Notes: generated by a model from the sequence alone, not told the origin. DNA of 64,000 nucleotides from Pseudomonas anuradhapurensis (GCF_014269225.2 NZ_CP077097.1:1432001-1496000), one strand, 5' to 3'. Shown: positions 40,847-50,280, counted from the stretch's first letter. Made by a program: numbers and translations.

Positions 40847-41353
40847 ATGGCTTTAACACCCAAAAAACGCGACTTCATCGCCGCGGTGAGGGGAGGTGCG
40901 TCCAATCGCGACGCGGCCATTGCGGCTGGATGCCCCGAAAAGACTGCCTCTGCGGCTGGTTCCCGGCTCGCAAAAGACCCGGATGTGATTGCCGAACTGC
41001 TCAAACTGAACGCCCTGCATCCTGTTAAAGGGGTTGTTAAAGGTGTTAAAGGCGAAACGGATGACTCGGGCCTGGCGGAAGCGGTCGGCGAGGTCGAGCC
41101 TGTCGGTTTTGAGCTTGGGACGGCCTTGATGCATCGGGATCCCAAGTCATTCCTCTTGGCGGTTATGAATGACCTGGGCACAGAGCCGAAATTGCGCGTC
41201 GACGCGGCCAAAGCGCTCATGCCTTTTGTGCATCAGCGCAAAGGTGAGGGCGGTAAAAAGGAAGAGCGCCAGAAAGCCGCCGAGCAGGCTGCGAGCAAGT
41301 TCGGCCGCCAGGCGCCACCAAAGCTGGTCGCTGAAAACGGCAAGAAGGTGTAG
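40847..41353 (+). CDS. Terminase small subunit
   Basis: 168 aa from ATG 40847. N-terminal HTH MALTPKKRDFIAAVRGGASNRDAAIAAGCPEKTASAAGSRL is typical of Terminase_2-type small subunits that recognise the packaging site. The middle has a short repeat VKGVVKGVKG encoded by tandem gttaaagg units. The C-terminus is basic and Lys/Glu-rich (GKKEERQKAAEQAA). It lies 2 bases before the large subunit. Confidence 0.82.
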   Translation: MALTPKKRDFIAAVRGGASNRDAAIAAGCPEKTASAAGSRLAKDPDVIAELLKLNALHPVKGVVKGVKGETDDSGLAEAVGEVEPVGFELGTALMHRDPKSFLLAVMNDLGTEPKLRVDAAKALMPFVHQRKGEGGKKEERQKAAEQAASKFGRQAPPKLVAENGKKV

Positions 41354-41355
41354 CG

Positions 41356-43047
41356 ATGGAATGGACCACCGCCTGCATCGATTGGGAAGAGCGTTTGATT
41401 TCAAGGCGTTCGATCATTCCGCCGCCGATTTTCCCTGAAGAAGCCGAACGAGCCCTGCAGATTTTCAAGGAGCTCAAGGTTCCCGATCTGCCTGGCAAGC
41501 CGCGCATGGCGGATTGCTGCGACGAATGGGTTTTCGATTTTGTCAGAGCCATTTTTGGTGGGTACGACAGCGAAACCGGTAAGCAGCTGATCCGTGAGTT
41601 TGGCCTGCTGATCAGCAAGAAGAACACCAAGTCCACTATCGCCGCGGGCATCATGCTGACAGCATTGATACTCTGCTGGCGTGAGGAAGAGGAACACCTG
41701 ATCCTGGCGCCGACGCGGGAGGTTGCAGACAACGCCTTCAAGCCGGCCGCCGCGATGGTTAGGGCGGATGAAGAGCTATCCGCGATGTTCCACGTCCAGG
41801 ACCACATTCGGACGATCACCGACCGCACCACCAAAAATAGCCTTAAGGTAGTGGCAGCCGATACCGACACGGTATCCGGCAAGAAGGCCGGCAAGGTTCT
41901 GGTGGATGAGCTGTGGGTTTTCGGCAAGAAGGCCGGCGCCGAGGCCATGTTCATGGAGGCCCTCGGCGGCCAAGTGTCGCGCGATGAGGGTTGGGTCATC
42001 TACCTGACCACGCAGAGCGACGAGCCGCCAGCCGGCGTGTTTAAAGAGCGGCTGAAATATTGGCGTGATGTTCGGGACGGGATTGTCGAAGACCTCAAAA
42101 CGCTGGGTATTTTGTACGAATTCCCGGCCTGCATGGTCAGCGACAAGGCTTACCTGAAACCCGAGAACTTCTACATCACCAACCCGAACCTGGGGCTTTC
42201 CGTCAGTGCCGAGTGGCTTGAAGATCAGCTCAAAAAAAGGCTGGCGACCAGCGACGGCTCGCTGCAGAAGTTTCTGGCGAAGCACCTCAATATTGAGATC
42301 GGACTCAACCTGCGCACCGACCGGTGGGCGGGCGCCGATCATTGGGAGTCGGCTGCCGAGACTGGAATGACTCTCGAAAGCCTGCTTGAGCGGTCAGAGG
42401 TGGTCACCGTAGGTATTGACGGTGGTGGTCTGGATGACCTGCTTGGGCTCACCGTACTTGGGCGCGAGATGGGTTCTCGGCGCTGGCTGCATTGGTCGCA
42501 CGGCTGGGCGCACAAGATCGTATTTGAGCGCCGGAAGGACATAGCCCCCGCACTGCTGGATTTCCAGAAGGATGGAGACCTTTCGGTGGTTGATCGTCCT
42601 GGTGATGACGTGATTGATGTCGCGGACATCATCTGCGACATCAGGGATCGCGGCCTGCTGCCGGAGAAGCTGGCAATCGGTGTGGACTCGGCCGGTATCG
42701 GCGACATCGTCGACGAGCTGACCACCCAAGAGCGCGGGATCACCATGGAGCAGATCGTGGCCATCTCGCAGGGCTGGAAGCTCAACGGCGCGATCAAGAC
42801 GACCGAGCGCAAAGTGGCCGGGGGCGAACTGCTCCACTGCGGCAGCGCGCTGATGAACTGGTGTGTCGGTAATGCCCGTATCGTCCCGCAAGGCAATGCC
42901 ATCACGGTTACCAAGCAGGCCAGCGGCTCGGCGAAGATAGACCCGCTCATGTCGACATTCGATGCTGTTTCGCTGATGGCGCTGAACCCGGAAGGCTCTG
43001 GTGATCTCCAGGGCTTCTTTGATAACCCGATCATGGTAGGAATCTGA
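41356..43047 (+). CDS. Terminase large subunit
   Basis: 563 aa. ATPase half: deviant Walker A SKKNTKST (87-94), Walker B VLVDE (181-185) and a coupling motif YLTTQSDEP. Nuclease half: VGIDGGGLDDLLGLTVLG and VDSAGIGDIVDEL acidic residues, RNase H-like. HK97-type Terminase_1 family. It translocates DNA into the prohead and cuts at termini. Overlaps the portal start (TGATGG at 43046). Confidence 0.95.
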   Translation: MEWTTACIDWEERLISRRSIIPPPIFPEEAERALQIFKELKVPDLPGKPRMADCCDEWVFDFVRAIFGGYDSETGKQLIREFGLLISKKNTKSTIAAGIMLTALILCWREEEEHLILAPTREVADNAFKPAAAMVRADEELSAMFHVQDHIRTITDRTTKNSLKVVAADTDTVSGKKAGKVLVDELWVFGKKAGAEAMFMEALGGQVSRDEGWVIYLTTQSDEPPAGVFKERLKYWRDVRDGIVEDLKTLGILYEFPACMVSDKAYLKPENFYITNPNLGLSVSAEWLEDQLKKRLATSDGSLQKFLAKHLNIEIGLNLRTDRWAGADHWESAAETGMTLESLLERSEVVTVGIDGGGLDDLLGLTVLGREMGSRRWLHWSHGWAHKIVFERRKDIAPALLDFQKDGDLSVVDRPGDDVIDVADIICDIRDRGLLPEKLAIGVDSAGIGDIVDELTTQERGITMEQIVAISQGWKLNGAIKTTERKVAGGELLHCGSALMNWCVGNARIVPQGNAITVTKQASGSAKIDPLMSTFDAVSLMALNPEGSGDLQGFFDNPIMVGI

Positions 43048-44444
43048 TGGCCGACAAGAAACCGGGCCGGGTGAAGGCTGCGCTGCAAAACTGGCTTGGG
43101 GTGCCGATCGGCCTGAAGGACGGCGCATTTTGGCAAGAGTGGTTCGGCAGCTCTGCATCTGGAAAGCACGTATCGGTCGACAAAGCCATGCAGCTGTCCA
43201 CTGTGTGGGCGTGTGTGAGGCTGCTGTCCGAGTCCGTTTCCACGCTTCCGCTCAAGCTGTACCGGCGCCTCCCTGACGGATCTCGCGAGGTTGCCAAAGA
43301 CCATCCGCTGTACCGCGTATTGTGCCGCATCCCGAACGCAGAGATGACCCCGCAGCGATTCATGCTGCTGGTGGTGGCGAGCATTTGCCTGCGAGGCAAT
43401 GCATTCGTCGAGAAGAAGATGATCGGCAGCAGGATTATTGCCTTGATACCGCTTCTTCCCCAGTGCATGAGGGTGAAGCGTCAGGACAACGGTCGCCTGA
43501 AGTACACGTACAGCGAGAATGGCGTGGATCGCGACATTCCCGAGAAGAACCTAATGCACATCCGCGGCTTTGGCCTGGACGGGGTGTGCGGGATGCTTCC
43601 GGTAACCACCGGGCGGGAGATCTTCGGCTCGGCGATGGCGATAGAGGAGGCCGCGGCGAAAGTGTTCGCACAGGGCATGCAGGCGTCCGGCATCCTGAGC
43701 AGCGACGCCAAGATCACGCCGCAGCAGCGCGAGCAGCTTCGGGCCAGCATGCAGGCGTTCATGGGATCGAAGAACGCCGGCAAGATCATGGTGGCGGAGG
43801 CCGGCTTCAAGTACCAGGGCATTACGATGAACCCTGAGGCGGCCCAGATGCTGGAGTCCAGGTCTTTCGGAATCGAGGAGATGTGCCGCTGGTTCCGCGT
43901 GCCACCGTTCATGGTTGGGCACATGGACAAGCAGTCGAGCTGGGCTGCCTCGGTTGAGGCGCAGAACCTGCACTTCCTCACCAACAGCCTACGACCGTTG
44001 CTGGTCAATATCGAGCAGGAGATCACTCGCTGCCTGATCGGTGAAGCCGATGCTGAAGACTACTTCGCTGAGTTTGCGGTGGAAGGCCTGCTGCGTGCGG
44101 ACAGCGCCGGCCGCGGGGCCTGGTACAACACGGCTCTGCAAAATGGCTGGATGTCTCGAAACGAGGTGCGCCGGCTGGAGAATCTGCCGCCTATCCCGGG
44201 CGGTGACACCTACACGGTCCAGTCTGCGCTGGTGCCTCTTGATCAACTCGGGAAGCCGAGCGCAGGCGTATCGCCGGCTGCTTCTGCATTCATGCTTCGG
44301 CTGGTCTCGGCGCGCAACAACGACGACCGAGAGGCCATCAACAAGGCGGTCGAGCTGGCGTCCCAGGCTCTGGAAGCCGGAAACCCGGACGGCCCAATGA
44401 TGGCCCACGCGCTGATATCGATGCCGCTGCTCAAAGCGGCCTGA
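43047..44444 (+). CDS. HK97-family portal protein
   Basis: 465 aa, usual size. VDKAMQLSTVWACVRLLSESVSTLPLKLYRR, LRGNAFVEK, MHIRGFGLDGVCGMLPV and EEMCRWFRVPPFMVGH are the conserved blocks of HK97-type portals. The dodecameric ring forms the DNA entry vertex and binds the terminase and head-tail connector. Confidence 0.95.
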   Translation: MADKKPGRVKAALQNWLGVPIGLKDGAFWQEWFGSSASGKHVSVDKAMQLSTVWACVRLLSESVSTLPLKLYRRLPDGSREVAKDHPLYRVLCRIPNAEMTPQRFMLLVVASICLRGNAFVEKKMIGSRIIALIPLLPQCMRVKRQDNGRLKYTYSENGVDRDIPEKNLMHIRGFGLDGVCGMLPVTTGREIFGSAMAIEEAAAKVFAQGMQASGILSSDAKITPQQREQLRASMQAFMGSKNAGKIMVAEAGFKYQGITMNPEAAQMLESRSFGIEEMCRWFRVPPFMVGHMDKQSSWAASVEAQNLHFLTNSLRPLLVNIEQEITRCLIGEADAEDYFAEFAVEGLLRADSAGRGAWYNTALQNGWMSRNEVRRLENLPPIPGGDTYTVQSALVPLDQLGKPSAGVSPAASAFMLRLVSARNNDDREAINKAVELASQALEAGNPDGPMMAHALISMPLLKAA

Positions 44445-44457
44445 CCTGGAGTAACCC

Positions 44458-45333
44458 ATGACTCTCAAGACACTACCGGCAGCGCCGGCGGTGCGGCCGC
44501 ACGCGCGCGTCGAATCCGACCTACTGCCCAAGGCCATGGAGCGCTGGAATCCAGCGATCAAGGCGGCAGCCGGTGACGGCTCCACCACCATCACCATGTA
44601 CGACCCGATCGGCATGGACTGGTGGACGGGCGAAGGCGTCACCGCCAAGCGCGTCAGTGCCGCACTTCGCAGCATCGGCGACAAAGACATCACCGTGAAG
44701 ATCAACAGCCCAGGCGGCGATGTTTTCGAAGGCTTGGCGATCTACAACCTGCTGCGCGAGCACAAGGGCAAGGTAACCGTCCAGGTGCTTGGCCTGGCTG
44801 CCTCGGCTGCATCGTTCATCGCCATGGCCGGCGATGAGATCCAGATCGCCCGCGCCGGCTTCATGATGATCCACAACGCCTGGACCATCGCCGCCGGCGA
44901 CCGAAACGACTTCACCGAGGTCGCCGATTTCCTCGACCAGATCGACGCAACCCTTGCCGACATCTACTCGGTCAGGACGGGCGATGACGCCGCAGCGATG
45001 CGCACCCTGATGGACGTTGAGACCTGGATGGGGGGCAGCGCGGCCGTCGAGGCCGGCTTCGCTGACGGGCTTCTTCCGTCGGATGCGGCCCAGGAAGACC
45101 CGAAAGCCAGTGCGCCTCAGCAGGTCGCGGCGCGACGCCTGGACACGATCCTGGCCAAACAGGGCATGCCTCGCTCCGAGCGCCGATCCCTGATTCAAGA
45201 ACTCAAGGGGGGTACGCCTGGCGCTGCCCCCTCCGGTACGCGAAGCGCTGCCGAACCCCCGGCCGATCTGGCCAACCACTTTGCCGATCTACAGGCCGCC
45301 ATGTCGCGGTTTTCGGCAGCAGCCCTCAAATAA
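44458..45333 (+). CDS. ClpP-like prohead maturation protease
   Basis: 291 aa. S14-type serine protease core: INSPGGDVFEGLAIYNLL, GLAASAASFIAMAG (nucleophile Ser116) and MMIHNAW (His139). It cleaves the scaffold/delta region of the capsid protein during maturation. The C-terminal 90 residues are an Ala/Pro-rich low-complexity extension that may act as a scaffold. It precedes the capsid gene by 14 bases. Confidence 0.92.
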   Translation: MTLKTLPAAPAVRPHARVESDLLPKAMERWNPAIKAAAGDGSTTITMYDPIGMDWWTGEGVTAKRVSAALRSIGDKDITVKINSPGGDVFEGLAIYNLLREHKGKVTVQVLGLAASAASFIAMAGDEIQIARAGFMMIHNAWTIAAGDRNDFTEVADFLDQIDATLADIYSVRTGDDAAAMRTLMDVETWMGGSAAVEAGFADGLLPSDAAQEDPKASAPQQVAARRLDTILAKQGMPRSERRSLIQELKGGTPGAAPSGTRSAAEPPADLANHFADLQAAMSRFSAAALK

Positions 45334-45347
45334 CCGGAGAAGATCCC

Positions 45348-46562
45348 ATGGCAGACAACACCGCTGACCTGCTGAAGCAGGTTTCCGCCGAGCTCAAGCA
45401 GGCGACCAGCGATTTCAGCAAACAGGCCGAAAACGCCCTGGCCGAGGCCAAGAAGGCCGGCAGCCTGTCCGAAGAAACCAAGGCCGCCGTCGATGAGATG
45501 GCCACCAAGTTCAACAGCCTGACCGAGGCTGAGAAGCAGCTGAAAGCCCAGCTGGGCGAACTCGAACAGGAGTTCGCGCGCCTGCCTTCGGCTGGCACCC
45601 CGCAGACCCAGGACAGCCTGGGTGGCGTCGTGATCAAAAGCGAAGCCCTGAAGCAGTTCGCGGCCAGCATCGAGGGCGGCAAGCGCGTCAGCATTCCGGT
45701 CAGCGCCGCCTTGCTGTCCACCGACGTTCCGGCTGGCATCGTCGAGCCTCAGCGGCTGCCCGGCATTGACACCGCGCCGAAGCAGCGCCTGTTCATCCGC
45801 GACCTGATCGCCCCGGGCCGAACCACTGCGCCGGCCATCTTCTGGGTGCAGCAGACCGGTTTTACCAACGCCGCCAAGGTCGTGGCCGAAGGCACTGCCA
45901 AACCGTACTCGAGCATCGAATTCGCGTCGAAGCTCACCGCAGTGTCGACCATCGCCCACATGTTCAAGGCCTCCAAGCAGATCTTGGACGACTTCGCCCA
46001 GCTGGGTTCGACCATCGACGTCGAAATGCGCTACGGCCTCAAGTACGTCGAGGAGCAGGAGATCCTGTTCGGTGACGGCACTGGCGTGCACTTGCACGGC
46101 ATCGTCCCTCAGGCCTCGAAGTATGTCCCGGCCTTCGAGGTGGAGAATCGGTCAGGCATCGATGATCTCCGCCTGGCGATGTTGCAAGCCCAGCTGGCGC
46201 GCTTGCCGGCTTCCGGTCACGTCCTGCACTTCATGGACTGGGCCAAGATCGAGCTGACCAAAGACACGCTGGGCCGCTACATCCTCGCCAACCCGCTGGG
46301 CCTGGCTGGCCCGGTGCTGTGGGGGCTGCCTGTCGTGGCAACCGAGGTTGCTGCCTTCCTGGGCAAGTTCCTGACCGGCGCATTCCAGACCGGCGCCCAG
46401 TTGTTCGACCGTGAAGACGCCAACGTGGTCATCTCGACCGAGAACGCCGACGACTTCGAGAAGAACCTGATCTCGATCCGCTGTGAAGAGCGTGCGGCCT
46501 TGGCGGTGAAGCGGCCGGAAGCGTTCATCTTCGGCGAGTTCGCCGCCCCGGTCACCCCGTAA
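45348..46562 (+). CDS. HK97-type major capsid protein
   Basis: 404 aa. Residues 1-85 are a charged coiled coil (delta domain) that serves as scaffold and is removed by the protease. The HK97 fold follows from about 105: RLPGIDTAPKQRLFIRDLIAPGRT, E-loop region, FASKLTAVSTIAHMFKASKQILDDF, LLFGDGTG-like ILFGDGTG, and PVVATEVAAFLGKFLTGAF. It assembles the icosahedral head. Confidence 0.96.
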   Translation: MADNTADLLKQVSAELKQATSDFSKQAENALAEAKKAGSLSEETKAAVDEMATKFNSLTEAEKQLKAQLGELEQEFARLPSAGTPQTQDSLGGVVIKSEALKQFAASIEGGKRVSIPVSAALLSTDVPAGIVEPQRLPGIDTAPKQRLFIRDLIAPGRTTAPAIFWVQQTGFTNAAKVVAEGTAKPYSSIEFASKLTAVSTIAHMFKASKQILDDFAQLGSTIDVEMRYGLKYVEEQEILFGDGTGVHLHGIVPQASKYVPAFEVENRSGIDDLRLAMLQAQLARLPASGHVLHFMDWAKIELTKDTLGRYILANPLGLAGPVLWGLPVVATEVAAFLGKFLTGAFQTGAQLFDREDANVVISTENADDFEKNLISIRCEERAALAVKRPEAFIFGEFAAPVTP

Positions 46563-46605
46563 CCCTGAGTGAGGGCCGCCCGGGCGGCGGCCCCTGGAGG
46601 CATTC

Positions 46606-46995
46606 ATGAAACTGAAAACCCTGAAACCTCTGTACCTGGGCGGCCAAACGCTGGTGGAGGGTACGCCTTTCGAGACCATCGAACAGCACGGGCGCCAGTT
46701 GATCCAGAAGGGCTATGCCGACCTGGACGACTCGGAGGGCGAGGTGGTGGTGACCATTTCGCAGGAAGATGCAGCCGGCGCGGGCGTGCTGACCACCAGC
46801 AGCCTGGGGGCGGTAGCCTTGCCGATTGCTCCGCCAGTCGCCGCCTTCAAGGCTAAGCACAAAGGCGCTGGCAAGTACATCGTGGTGGACGCTGAAGGCA
46901 ACCAGGTTGGCGAGTTCTCCGGTAACCAGGAAGAAGCCAATGCGGAAGCTGAGAGACTGATCGCCGGTGGCGAGCCGGCGCAGGCCGAGGAGTAA
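46606..46995 (+). CDS. Head-region accessory protein (129 aa)
   Basis: ATG 46606 with CTGGAGG. The N-terminal 45 residues (KTLKPLYLGGQTLVEGTPFETIEQHGRQLIQKGYAD) form a small beta domain found after the capsid gene in many siphophages. The C-terminal KYIVVDAEGNQVGEFSGNQEEANAEAERLI looks like a separate small domain. It could be a head decoration or fibre protein; not certain. A GC-rich hairpin (46576-46596) lies just upstream. Confidence 0.65.
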   Translation: MKLKTLKPLYLGGQTLVEGTPFETIEQHGRQLIQKGYADLDDSEGEVVVTISQEDAAGAGVLTTSSLGAVALPIAPPVAAFKAKHKGAGKYIVVDAEGNQVGEFSGNQEEANAEAERLIAGGEPAQAEE

Positions 46996-46998
46996 CCC

Positions 46999-47475
46999 AT
47001 GCCAGTTATCGCCATCGATCTGGCCATGCATCACCTGCTGGCCGAGGCAGAAGACCAAGTGCTGGTCGAGGCGCAGCTTGGCGCAGCGGAAGACGCGGCG
47101 ATGAGTTTCCTCAACCGGCGCTTCTACCTGGATCAGGTGGCCCTCGACCAGGCCCGCGCCGGCGTGTCGGCATCCATACAGCAAGCCAGGGAGGTGAACG
47201 CGGCGGCGGTTGCTGCTGCGGAAGCCGAGCAGGATCACACCCTGCGTTGCCGCCTGCTCGAGCACGCCCGCCAGGCTCTGGCCGACGCCTACGATCAGGC
47301 TGACTCCATCGCGTATGGCATGGTGCTCAACCCTGCGATCCAGGCTGCTTGCCTGCTCAAGTTGGGCCATCTGTTCGCCAACCGCGAGGAGGTAGTCACC
47401 GGGTCGACCGCTGTCGAGCTGCCGCTGGCATCCCAGCACCTGCTGATGCCTTACCGCATCCGGATGGGTGTGTGA
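46999..47475 (+). CDS. Head-tail connector, gp6-like
   Basis: 158 aa. DAAMSFLNRRFY near the start and LNPAIQAACLLKLGHLFANREEVV near the end are the gp6/gp15 adaptor pattern of HK97-like phages. An inserted Ala/Glu-rich helix (residues 45-100) makes it longer than the usual 100-110 aa. It forms the ring below the portal. Stop overlaps the next start. Confidence 0.82.
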   Translation: MPVIAIDLAMHHLLAEAEDQVLVEAQLGAAEDAAMSFLNRRFYLDQVALDQARAGVSASIQQAREVNAAAVAAAEAEQDHTLRCRLLEHARQALADAYDQADSIAYGMVLNPAIQAACLLKLGHLFANREEVVTGSTAVELPLASQHLLMPYRIRMGV

Positions 47476-47819
47476 TGCAGGCCGGCAAGCTCCGGCACAG
47501 GATCGATATCGAGGAGAAAACCACTCCCCGAGATCCGGTGACTGGTGACTATGGAGAACCGCAGTGGGTAGTGCGCTGGCCAAAATGTCCGGCTCAGGTG
47601 GTGCCCATGTCTGCCAGGGACCGGGTCGATGCCCAGGCCCAGCAGTCAGAGGCCACGGGGCGCATGGTCATCCGATACCGTCCAGGCATCGACTCAACCA
47701 TGCGTATCATCTACCGCGGTGAGATCTACAGCATTGAAGGCCCTCCACTGGAGGACCCCAAGTCCGGCCTGGAGTACTTGACGCTTTTGGTTTCCAAGGG
47801 GATGAAGGATGGCCAATGA
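47475..47819 (+). CDS. Head closure protein (SPP1 gp16/HK97 gp7-like)
   Basis: 114 aa from ATG 47475 (TGATG overlap). MQAGKLRHRIDIEEKTTPRDPVTGDYGEPQW, then ATGRMVIRYRPGIDSTMRIIYRGEIYSIEGP, is the classic head-tail adaptor beta-barrel. It closes the connector channel after packaging. Overlaps the next gene by 11 bases. Confidence 0.9.
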   Translation: MQAGKLRHRIDIEEKTTPRDPVTGDYGEPQWVVRWPKCPAQVVPMSARDRVDAQAQQSEATGRMVIRYRPGIDSTMRIIYRGEIYSIEGPPLEDPKSGLEYLTLLVSKGMKDGQ

Positions 47820-48273
47820 GATCTCTGTGCGTCTGCAAGGGCTGAAGGCCGCCACCGATAAGATGGTCGGTCTGGCCCCCAAGCTGCGCCGAAGCGGCCT
47901 GCGTAAGGCAGCCCGCCAAGCCATGAACATCGTCAGGGACGACGCCAGGGATAGGGCCAGGGCTCTGGATGACCCCGACACCACCGAGAAAATCTGGAAA
48001 AACATCATCACCCAGGACTCAGCCCGACAGGGCCGGCGCGAGGGTGGCGTAGTGATGAAGGTTGGTATTCGCGGTGGTGCCAGTTCGAACCAGTACAGCC
48101 AGGACGCCAGCGGCAACCCCGGCGGCGACACCCGGCACTGGCGATACCTGGAGTTCGGCACCAAGCACAACCCGCCGGCACCATTCATGCGACCGGCGTT
48201 CTCGACAAACGTCAACGCCGTGACTGAGCGCTTCGTGCAGGTGTTCAATCAAGAAATCGACGCAGCACTGTGA
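47809..48273 (+). CDS. HK97 gp10-family tail completion protein
   Basis: 154 aa. KAATDKMVGLAPKLRRSGLRKAARQAMNIVRDDARDRA and a C-terminal YLEFGTKHNPPAPFMRPAF are diagnostic for the HK97 gp10 family, which helps join head and tail. Confidence 0.92.
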   Translation: MANEISVRLQGLKAATDKMVGLAPKLRRSGLRKAARQAMNIVRDDARDRARALDDPDTTEKIWKNIITQDSARQGRREGGVVMKVGIRGGASSNQYSQDASGNPGGDTRHWRYLEFGTKHNPPAPFMRPAFSTNVNAVTERFVQVFNQEIDAAL

Positions 48274-48280
48274 GGAACCC

Positions 48281-48649
48281 ATGGAGGCGCCAATTTTCGC
48301 CGTTTGTTCGGCAAACCCGGGGGTGGCTGCGCTGCTGGGCGCCGGCATTGATTGCCGGCTTTTTTCCTTTGGGGAAGCCCCGGAGAACCCGGTCAAGCCG
48401 TATGTTGTCTGGAGCGTTATTTCCGGCAATCCAGAGAACTACTTGGCCAGTCGTCCTGACGCCGACGGCTTCACCCTGCAACTGGACGTGTATGCCGCAA
48501 CTGGCGCGCCGGTGCTAGCCGTCACCAAGGCGCTGTGTGCAGCGATCGAGCCGCGCGCCTACGTCGTCCGCTGGGGAGCTACGGACCGCGACCCGGATAC
48601 CAAGGACTACCACCGCAGTTTCGACGTGGACTGGATAGTCCCCCGCTGA
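48281..48649 (+). CDS. DUF3168 tail terminator protein
   Basis: 122 aa, GAGGAACCC before ATG 48281. [49 protein letters not shown] matches the DUF3168/tail completion family (lambda U-like). It caps the tail tube at its head-proximal end. A terminator follows. Confidence 0.88.
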   Translation: MEAPIFAVCSANPGVAALLGAGIDCRLFSFGEAPENPVKPYVVWSVISGNPENYLASRPDADGFTLQLDVYAATGAPVLAVTKALCAAIEPRAYVVRWGATDRDPDTKDYHRSFDVDWIVPR

Positions 48650-48657
48650 ACCTACCG

Positions 48658-48682
48658 AGCCCGCCCAGTGCGGGTTTTCTTT
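48658..48682 (+). terminator. Intrinsic terminator inside late operon
   Basis: AGCCCGC/GCGGGT stem, 5-base loop, then TTTCTTTT, just before the tail tube ribosome site. Confidence 0.65.
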
Positions 48683-48701
48683 TGCCCGACAGGAGACCAC
48701 C

Positions 48702-49217
48702 ATGTCGATTTTGACCCAAGGCACCCAGGTCTTTGCCCTGGTGCCGCCTGCCACTGGCACCGGCCCGATGACCGTGATGGAGGTGGAGTGCGCCACCGCC
48801 TTCAACCCTGGCGGCTCCCCCAAGGAGCAGATTGAGGATACCTGCCTCAGCTCCGACGAGCGTACCTACAAGCCTGGCCTTCGTACTCCGGGCCAGGCTT
48901 CGCTGACCATCAACGCCGACCCGAAAAGCCCGAGCCACGTCCGGCTGCATCAGCTCTCCGAGGCAAATGGTGACACCACTATGAAATGGGCAGTGGGTTG
49001 GTCCGACGGCCCGCGGGATGCTGAAGGTAAGCCGACCGCGCTGCCGACAGTGAACGCAGACGGTGATGACTTCGAGTTGCCAGCTAGTCGAACCTGGTTC
49101 TTGTTCCAGGGGTATGTCGCTGACTTCCCGTTCGACTTCGCCGCCAACGCCGTGGTCAGCACCGCGGTTTCCATTCAGCGCTCGGGCGGTTCCGCCTGGG
49201 TACCAAAAACCGCCTAA
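48702..49217 (+). CDS. Major tail tube protein (lambda V-like)
   Basis: 171 aa, ATG 48702 with [55 protein letters not shown] and [26 protein letters not shown] are typical of siphophage tube proteins. They stack as hexamers around the tape measure. The preceding terminator would lower its expression unless antiterminated. Confidence 0.9.
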   Translation: MSILTQGTQVFALVPPATGTGPMTVMEVECATAFNPGGSPKEQIEDTCLSSDERTYKPGLRTPGQASLTINADPKSPSHVRLHQLSEANGDTTMKWAVGWSDGPRDAEGKPTALPTVNADGDDFELPASRTWFLFQGYVADFPFDFAANAVVSTAVSIQRSGGSAWVPKTA

Positions 49218-49226
49218 GGGGTAACC

Positions 49227-49565
49227 ATGGATCTCGCGCAACTGAAGAAGAAAGGGGGCGTCATCGCTGACGCCCTGGTGCCGAAGGAAGTCGAGTGGAA
49301 GCACGCCGACAAGAACGGCAAGCCCATCACCGACAAATTCACCGTGCACGTCCGCCGGCACGCCTTCGGCGTCATGGAGGCCATGTTCGCCGGCGGTGAG
49401 GCCGAGCGCTTTAAGAACGCCCGCTACCTGGCCGCTTCGATTATGCTGGGCAAGGACGGCACCGAAGAACTGCCGTTCGACGATGCCGTTAACCTCGACT
49501 CGGCCCTGGGCATCGTCTTGCTCAATGCCGTCAATGAGGTGAACAACCCTCCAGCAAAGAGCTGA
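49227..49565 (+). CDS. Tail assembly chaperone (lambda G-like)
   Basis: 112 aa. KKKGGVIADALVPKEVEWKHADKNGKPITDKFTVHVRRHAFGVMEAMF is typical of the first tail chaperone between tube and tape measure. Near its end the -1 frame opens (49538) and continues to 49849, as for G/GT fusions. The chaperone coats the tape measure protein before tube polymerisation. Confidence 0.88.
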   Translation: MDLAQLKKKGGVIADALVPKEVEWKHADKNGKPITDKFTVHVRRHAFGVMEAMFAGGEAERFKNARYLAASIMLGKDGTEELPFDDAVNLDSALGIVLLNAVNEVNNPPAKS

Positions 49566-49849
49566 CCCCGGCTGACGAGCTGTGGCATGAGCTGGTGCTG
49601 AACGGGATAGGCGGGACTACGATCGCAGAGGCCAAGGCCGCGCTGTCCTATGCGGAAGTGCTGGCCTGGGTCGCCTACCGGGACAAGCATGGATCACTCA
49701 ATCTCGGACGCCGAATTGAGCTCACCGGCGCCTTGATTGCGCTGCAGGTCAACCGCGGCTCAGGCGGCAAGGCGGATCTGTACGACTTCATGCCACACCA
49801 TGTCCGGCCGGGGACGGGTCTTGAGCAGGCGATGAGGGAATGGTCATGA
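49538..49849 (+). CDS. Tail chaperone T-part, probably via -1 frameshift
   Basis: The -1 frame relative to the G-like gene is open from 49538, 28 bases before the G stop, to the TGA at 49849. It encodes ELTPADELWHELVLNGIG..AKAALSYAEVLAWVAYRDKHGSLNLGRRIE, a typical second-chaperone domain. There is no ribosome site and no ATG; only a GTG at 49595. A fusion made by slippage near GCAAAGA (49554-49560) is the likely product. The heptamer is not a classic XXXYYYZ, so the slip site is unproven. Confidence 0.7.
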   Translation, partial: GEQPSSKELTPADELWHELVLNGIGGTTIAEAKAALSYAEVLAWVAYRDKHGSLNLGRRIELTGALIALQVNRGSGGKADLYDFMPHHVRPGTGLEQAMREWS

Positions 49850-49884
49850 TCTGGTAGAGTTTCACTTTTTACGGGAGGGATCCC

Positions 49885-50265
49885 ATGCAGATTGCCATCC
49901 TTGTGGTGCTTACACTTATCTTGATCGTTCTGGCGCCCTGGCTCCTTGCTGTCGTTGCTGCCGCGGCGGTTGCCTACGGCTTGTGGGTAGTGGTCACTGG
50001 AGTGGTGTTCTTCCTGCTGTTAGTCGGCGTGACGTGGTACCACAGTGTTCAGTCGCGCAGGCCCGTAATCTCAAGTAAAACTGAGATGGCAATTCAGCGC
50101 GCGAACGAGGAGTTCAGGCGCAAGCAGGCCCAGCAGGCTGCTGAAGATGTGTTAGATGAGCCCGCTCAGGAAAAGCCGAAAAGGCTGATCGCCTGTCGAT
50201 CTTGTTCGGCCAACATCGAAAAGTTCAGCATGTTCTGTCCAGCCTGCGGCAAAAAACCCATATAG
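49885..50265 (+). CDS. Membrane protein with C-terminal zinc ribbon, probable moron
   Basis: 126 aa, ATG 49885 with GGGAGGGA. The first 54 residues form two tight hydrophobic helices (ILVVLTLILIVLAPWLLAVVAAAAVAYGLW and VVFFLLLVGVTWY). A charged coil follows (REN-rich 65-90), then a zinc ribbon CRSCSANIEKFSMFCPACG with four cysteines. It interrupts the invariant chaperone-tape measure pair and ends at a perfect terminator, so it is an inserted unit not needed for the tail. It may act at the lysogen's inner membrane, for example in superinfection exclusion. Family unknown. Confidence 0.72.
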   Translation: MQIAILVVLTLILIVLAPWLLAVVAAAAVAYGLWVVVTGVVFFLLLVGVTWYHSVQSRRPVISSKTEMAIQRANEEFRRKQAQQAAEDVLDEPAQEKPKRLIACRSCSANIEKFSMFCPACGKKPI

Positions 50266-50280
50266 GCGAGCAACACACGA

